Shown in pieces: positions 61,245 through 64,000 of a DNA stretch of 64,000 nucleotides (position 1 is its first letter; every line of letters starts with the position of its first letter). Position numbers and translations under genes: made by a program. Location: contig OZ017795.1 in assembly GCA_963969395.1 (NCBI GenBank), positions 33,709,063 through 33,773,062 on the forward strand, given 5' to 3'. Source of the stretch: Pseudoscleropodium purum. Its lineage: Eukaryota > Streptophyta > Bryopsida > Hypnales > Brachytheciaceae. Under the pieces are notes generated by a model that was not told the origin of the DNA, did no database searches, and was given only the letters and a program-made list of their open reading frames with translations.

Positions 61245-62379
61245 GTTGCGTCAACGCCATGTGGGTGAGCAATGCCACGTAAAAAAAAATTTCATCCGGT
61301 TTGTTGCTAACGTAGAATTGGATATGTTAGCAAGAAAAGTGATGTGGCATATCTAGTCAACAGACTTTTATGCAGTTTAAAAATTTTCATTTTTTTTTTT
61401 GAAATGTCAATTAAGATGTTGAGACATTTTTTGAAACATCAAGTGGTGCATATTATACATGTACGGCAAGGTTAATAAAAAATAATTAATTAAAATAAAA
61501 TATTAAAGAAAATGAACAAAAAAAATTCATGAATTCAATAAGAATTAAAGAAAACTTACCATCTACCATCAAAAGAATTTTTGATGGACAAATGAAGGAA
61601 TTACTTCATTCATAGTTAGTAAAAATGAAGGATGAAGAACATGTATTTATACTGAAATCTATTGTTTGTTCATGGTGAGACAAAAGATTTGAGATAATTT
61701 GAATATGGGAGCTTGACTACTACACATGTGAACGTTGTTTTAGACATTGGGATGTTGTTTCAAACATTTTAGATTGAACATATTTTTTTCTTTACATATT
61801 CCTATACCGATTGTTAATCTTCCTACCACTTTACTTGTATAAAGAGCTTCATTTTTCATCCATGGTGCACATCCATCCATTTCCCTTTTTTTCCAAAGTA
61901 TGTCGTATGGTTGTCTTTCTTCTAACATTTTCACATTTGGTCAACATTTTACCATAGACCACAAAAAATTTCACTAATTTACCTATAGTCAAAATGGCTA
62001 TACTTGCTGACATAGCAATCTATGTTTTTTTAGATGATCCAAAAAACATCCATATGTCTTCAGTGATGTCAAATAAAACACCAATGTCAATGATAGCATC
62101 AACTTGTTTTTGTAGTAATGTGCAAGCTTTTCTACAATGTCCACAAAAATCTACCTTATCGGACTTTTTGCACTTTAACATCTCATATTTTTTCAAACAT
62201 CACATGTTAGTGGTAAACATATCCAAAAACATGAGTTTCTTATAGTGTGACATTTAAATATAAAATGATTTTTAAAAAAATTTAAAAATAAGAAATATGA
62301 TTACAATCAAGCTAAATAGAAATGAGTTTCTAAATTTTTGAAATTGGATTTAAAATTTAAAAGTTATAGTGGATGACAA
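61245..62379. other. AT-rich intergenic DNA, nothing recognised
   Basis: No gene is supported. Confidence 0.4.
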
Positions 62380-62600
62380 GTAAGTCACTTTATTTGTAAA
62401 ATGAAAATAGGTTGATATTTCTTGCAATGACCCATTGTCCCAAATGTAGCCATTGATACCAAGAGTTTTGTTTCTTATTAATATACCATCTAAGTATATC
62501 TTCCAAAGTTCAATTAGTGTTCCATTTGACCATCAATCTCAAGGTGATATGTTGTACTTAGTCAAATTTTTGTTCCACGTAGCTTAAAAAGCCAAGGTTG
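62380..62600 (-). mobile_element. Ty3/gypsy integrase scrap
   Basis: It is homologous to 3570-3740 ('tcaaggtgatatgttgtact' and flanks). On the minus strand one frame reads LSTTYHLEIDGQMEH, the end of an integrase core, with stops. It belongs to the same gypsy family as the 3.5-6.1 kb element. Confidence 0.65.
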
Positions 62601-62930
62601 CTAAAGTATGAGGAGCCTAGAGTAATGAACATTGAGCAACAAGCAATGAGTGTTGAATAGTGACCATTTTTAAAAAATCTTGTGAAAAATTAAAAACTTT
62701 TTATCATAAGATGCCTATATTTTTGACTTTGGGTAAACATTTATAGCTATAAATGAGTTTAAAGAGAATGAATGGGGATGAATGGATTTAAATGAATTTT
62801 TTGTAATTAACTTTGTTGGATGAAATACATTTATTGGTTATTGCATTGGATGACGAATGTCTATTGAATAGGATTAAAAATTTAGTTGTTGAAGATAAAG
62901 ATTGGTATCCAAGTGCCTTGAATTAAAAGT
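62590..62930. repeat. Dispersed repeat, copy 2 (partner at 16.7 kb)
   Basis: It follows the gypsy scrap directly and matches 16668-17000 in order and orientation. Confidence 0.6.
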
Positions 62931-62939
62931 AAAGAAGTT

Positions 62940-63740
62940 GCTTAAGGACCCTCCCTTTATTAATTTGGGAATTTATTTAAACTACAATTGAAATTTCAAA
63001 GTTTCAAAATTATTTTCTTCAAAAGAAAAATTGTATTTAAAAAAAATGAAAATTAATAAATCATAATAATATATATATATATATATAATTTTATTTTATT
63101 TTATTTTTTATTTTTAAATTCAATAGATGGCTCCTTGAATTTGAGGAGGAGTTTCTTGTTGCTAAAGGCACCCTCCTCATATTAATTTAGAGAAAATTTA
63201 AACTACTATTAAGAAAAAGAATTCCAAAAAAGAATTTAAAAAAAGATTAATATATATTTTTTAATTAGGGCTTTCAAGGGAGCCTTCCTTGCCAATGTCA
63301 ACTACTAAGATAAGCCTATTTGATTTAGAAGAGCCTTTTTTTAGTTCTAGAAAAAGTTATTTGGGGGTTATTTAAAGATTTGAAGTTCTTTATAAATGTC
63401 CCTTTGTGCCAATAGAAGGCTCTTTGGATTCCAAGGAGCTTTGAGCTAAATAATTATATATTTTTAATTTTTTTTTTTTAAATTAAATTAAATTAAATTA
63501 AATTGCAGTTCAAATCTTCTATAAATTAAGAGAAGACAAGTGCCTCTGGCAACAAGAAATTGCTCCTTAGATCCATCAAAATGACAAAAAATAATAATAA
63601 TATCATAATAATTTTAAAAATAATTTTTGAATTTTAAAAAAAAAAATCACAATTCAAATAATCCTCCAAATTAATAGCAAAAAAAGGGTCCTCTAGCAAC
63701 AACAAATGTCTCTTTGAATTCGATGAGCTGTTTGCTACAT
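62940..63740. repeat. Cluster of inverted and direct copies of a ~100-bp repeat
   Basis: 'tttcttgttgctaaaggca' with 'gctccttgaatttgaggag' (63130-63175) recurs inverted near 63540-63575 ('gcctctggcaacaagaaatt') and near 63690-63730 ('cctctagcaacaacaaatg'). Related scraps lie near 63290 and 63405-63440. An ATTAA pentamer run stands at 63479-63504 and a TA run near 63070. Confidence 0.55.
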
Positions 63741-64000
63741 AAAAAAGTATGTTTTTTCTATTAATTGATTTTCATAGTACTTGAAATTATTTTCCAATTA
63801 TTTCAAAAAAATGAATGGATGACATGGATGAAATTCATCTACTCATCACCTCAATGGTAATACCTTTTATGTTGTCGGAGAGGCTAGGCTATCATTCTTG
63901 GCCCTACCCACAACATTTGAGTGTTAAATAACTACCTTCAATTAAACTTCTTTTAGCAATAAATTGTTTTTTTGAGAATTTTATACTTAATAATTTTTAT

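Overview
The window looks like nuclear DNA of a land plant. It is AT-rich and dominated by decayed transposable elements. It has two compact multi-exon plant genes with GT-AG introns (a soluble epoxide hydrolase and a plastid acyl-ACP thioesterase) and a short plant-type TTTAGGG array. Long repeat-filled intergenic space plus hAT, Ty3/gypsy and MULE-like debris fits a gymnosperm or another large plant genome. I cannot name the species from the sequence alone.

Layout. 1-24 kb is mostly unrecognised AT-rich DNA. It carries a decayed minus-strand Ty3/gypsy element (3.5-6.1 kb) with a local tandem repeat of part of its reverse transcriptase, a GC-rich MITE (8.79-9.09 kb), a broken possible transposase (12.0-13.7 kb), a 106-bp satellite (19.0-20.8 kb) and a second MITE with an 8-bp target duplication (23.80-24.05 kb). 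At 24.4-30.2 kb on the minus strand lies a broken gene of about twelve exons. One exon encodes a ParB/sulfiredoxin-like motif, followed by a lysine-rich linker and a DNA-methyltransferase-like C-terminal half, an organisation otherwise reminiscent of bacterial or phage proteins. At 31.3-35.7 kb is a complete but dead Ty3/gypsy chromovirus with LTRs and a 5-bp target duplication. It has lost its reverse transcriptase and looks fungal in style.

35.9-49.6 kb is a hAT transposon complex marked by very GC-rich (CGTCCG)n subterminal islands. It holds a 3' hAT fragment, a broken protein-kinase gene between two GC-rich islands, and a 7.06-kb palindrome of two mirror-image 3143-bp copies of a dead hAT transposase around a 773-bp spacer. 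Two transposon termini 9 kb apart each abut the same 8-bp sequence in opposite orientation (CTATTCTT at 36656-36663, AAGAATAG at 45643-45650). This is the footprint expected of reversed-ends (alternative) hAT transposition causing an inversion.

50-64 kb holds the two apparently intact genes. They converge: epoxide hydrolase (+, 52697-54657, 5 exons, 325 aa) and FatB-like thioesterase (-, 58516-55953, 6 exons, 403 aa). The epoxide hydrolase has Cys where the charge-relay Asp should be. They are followed by more dispersed repeats, several of which also occur in the first 17 kb. Most premature stops in the broken genes are compatible with C-to-T change, suggesting decay of methylated cytosines.
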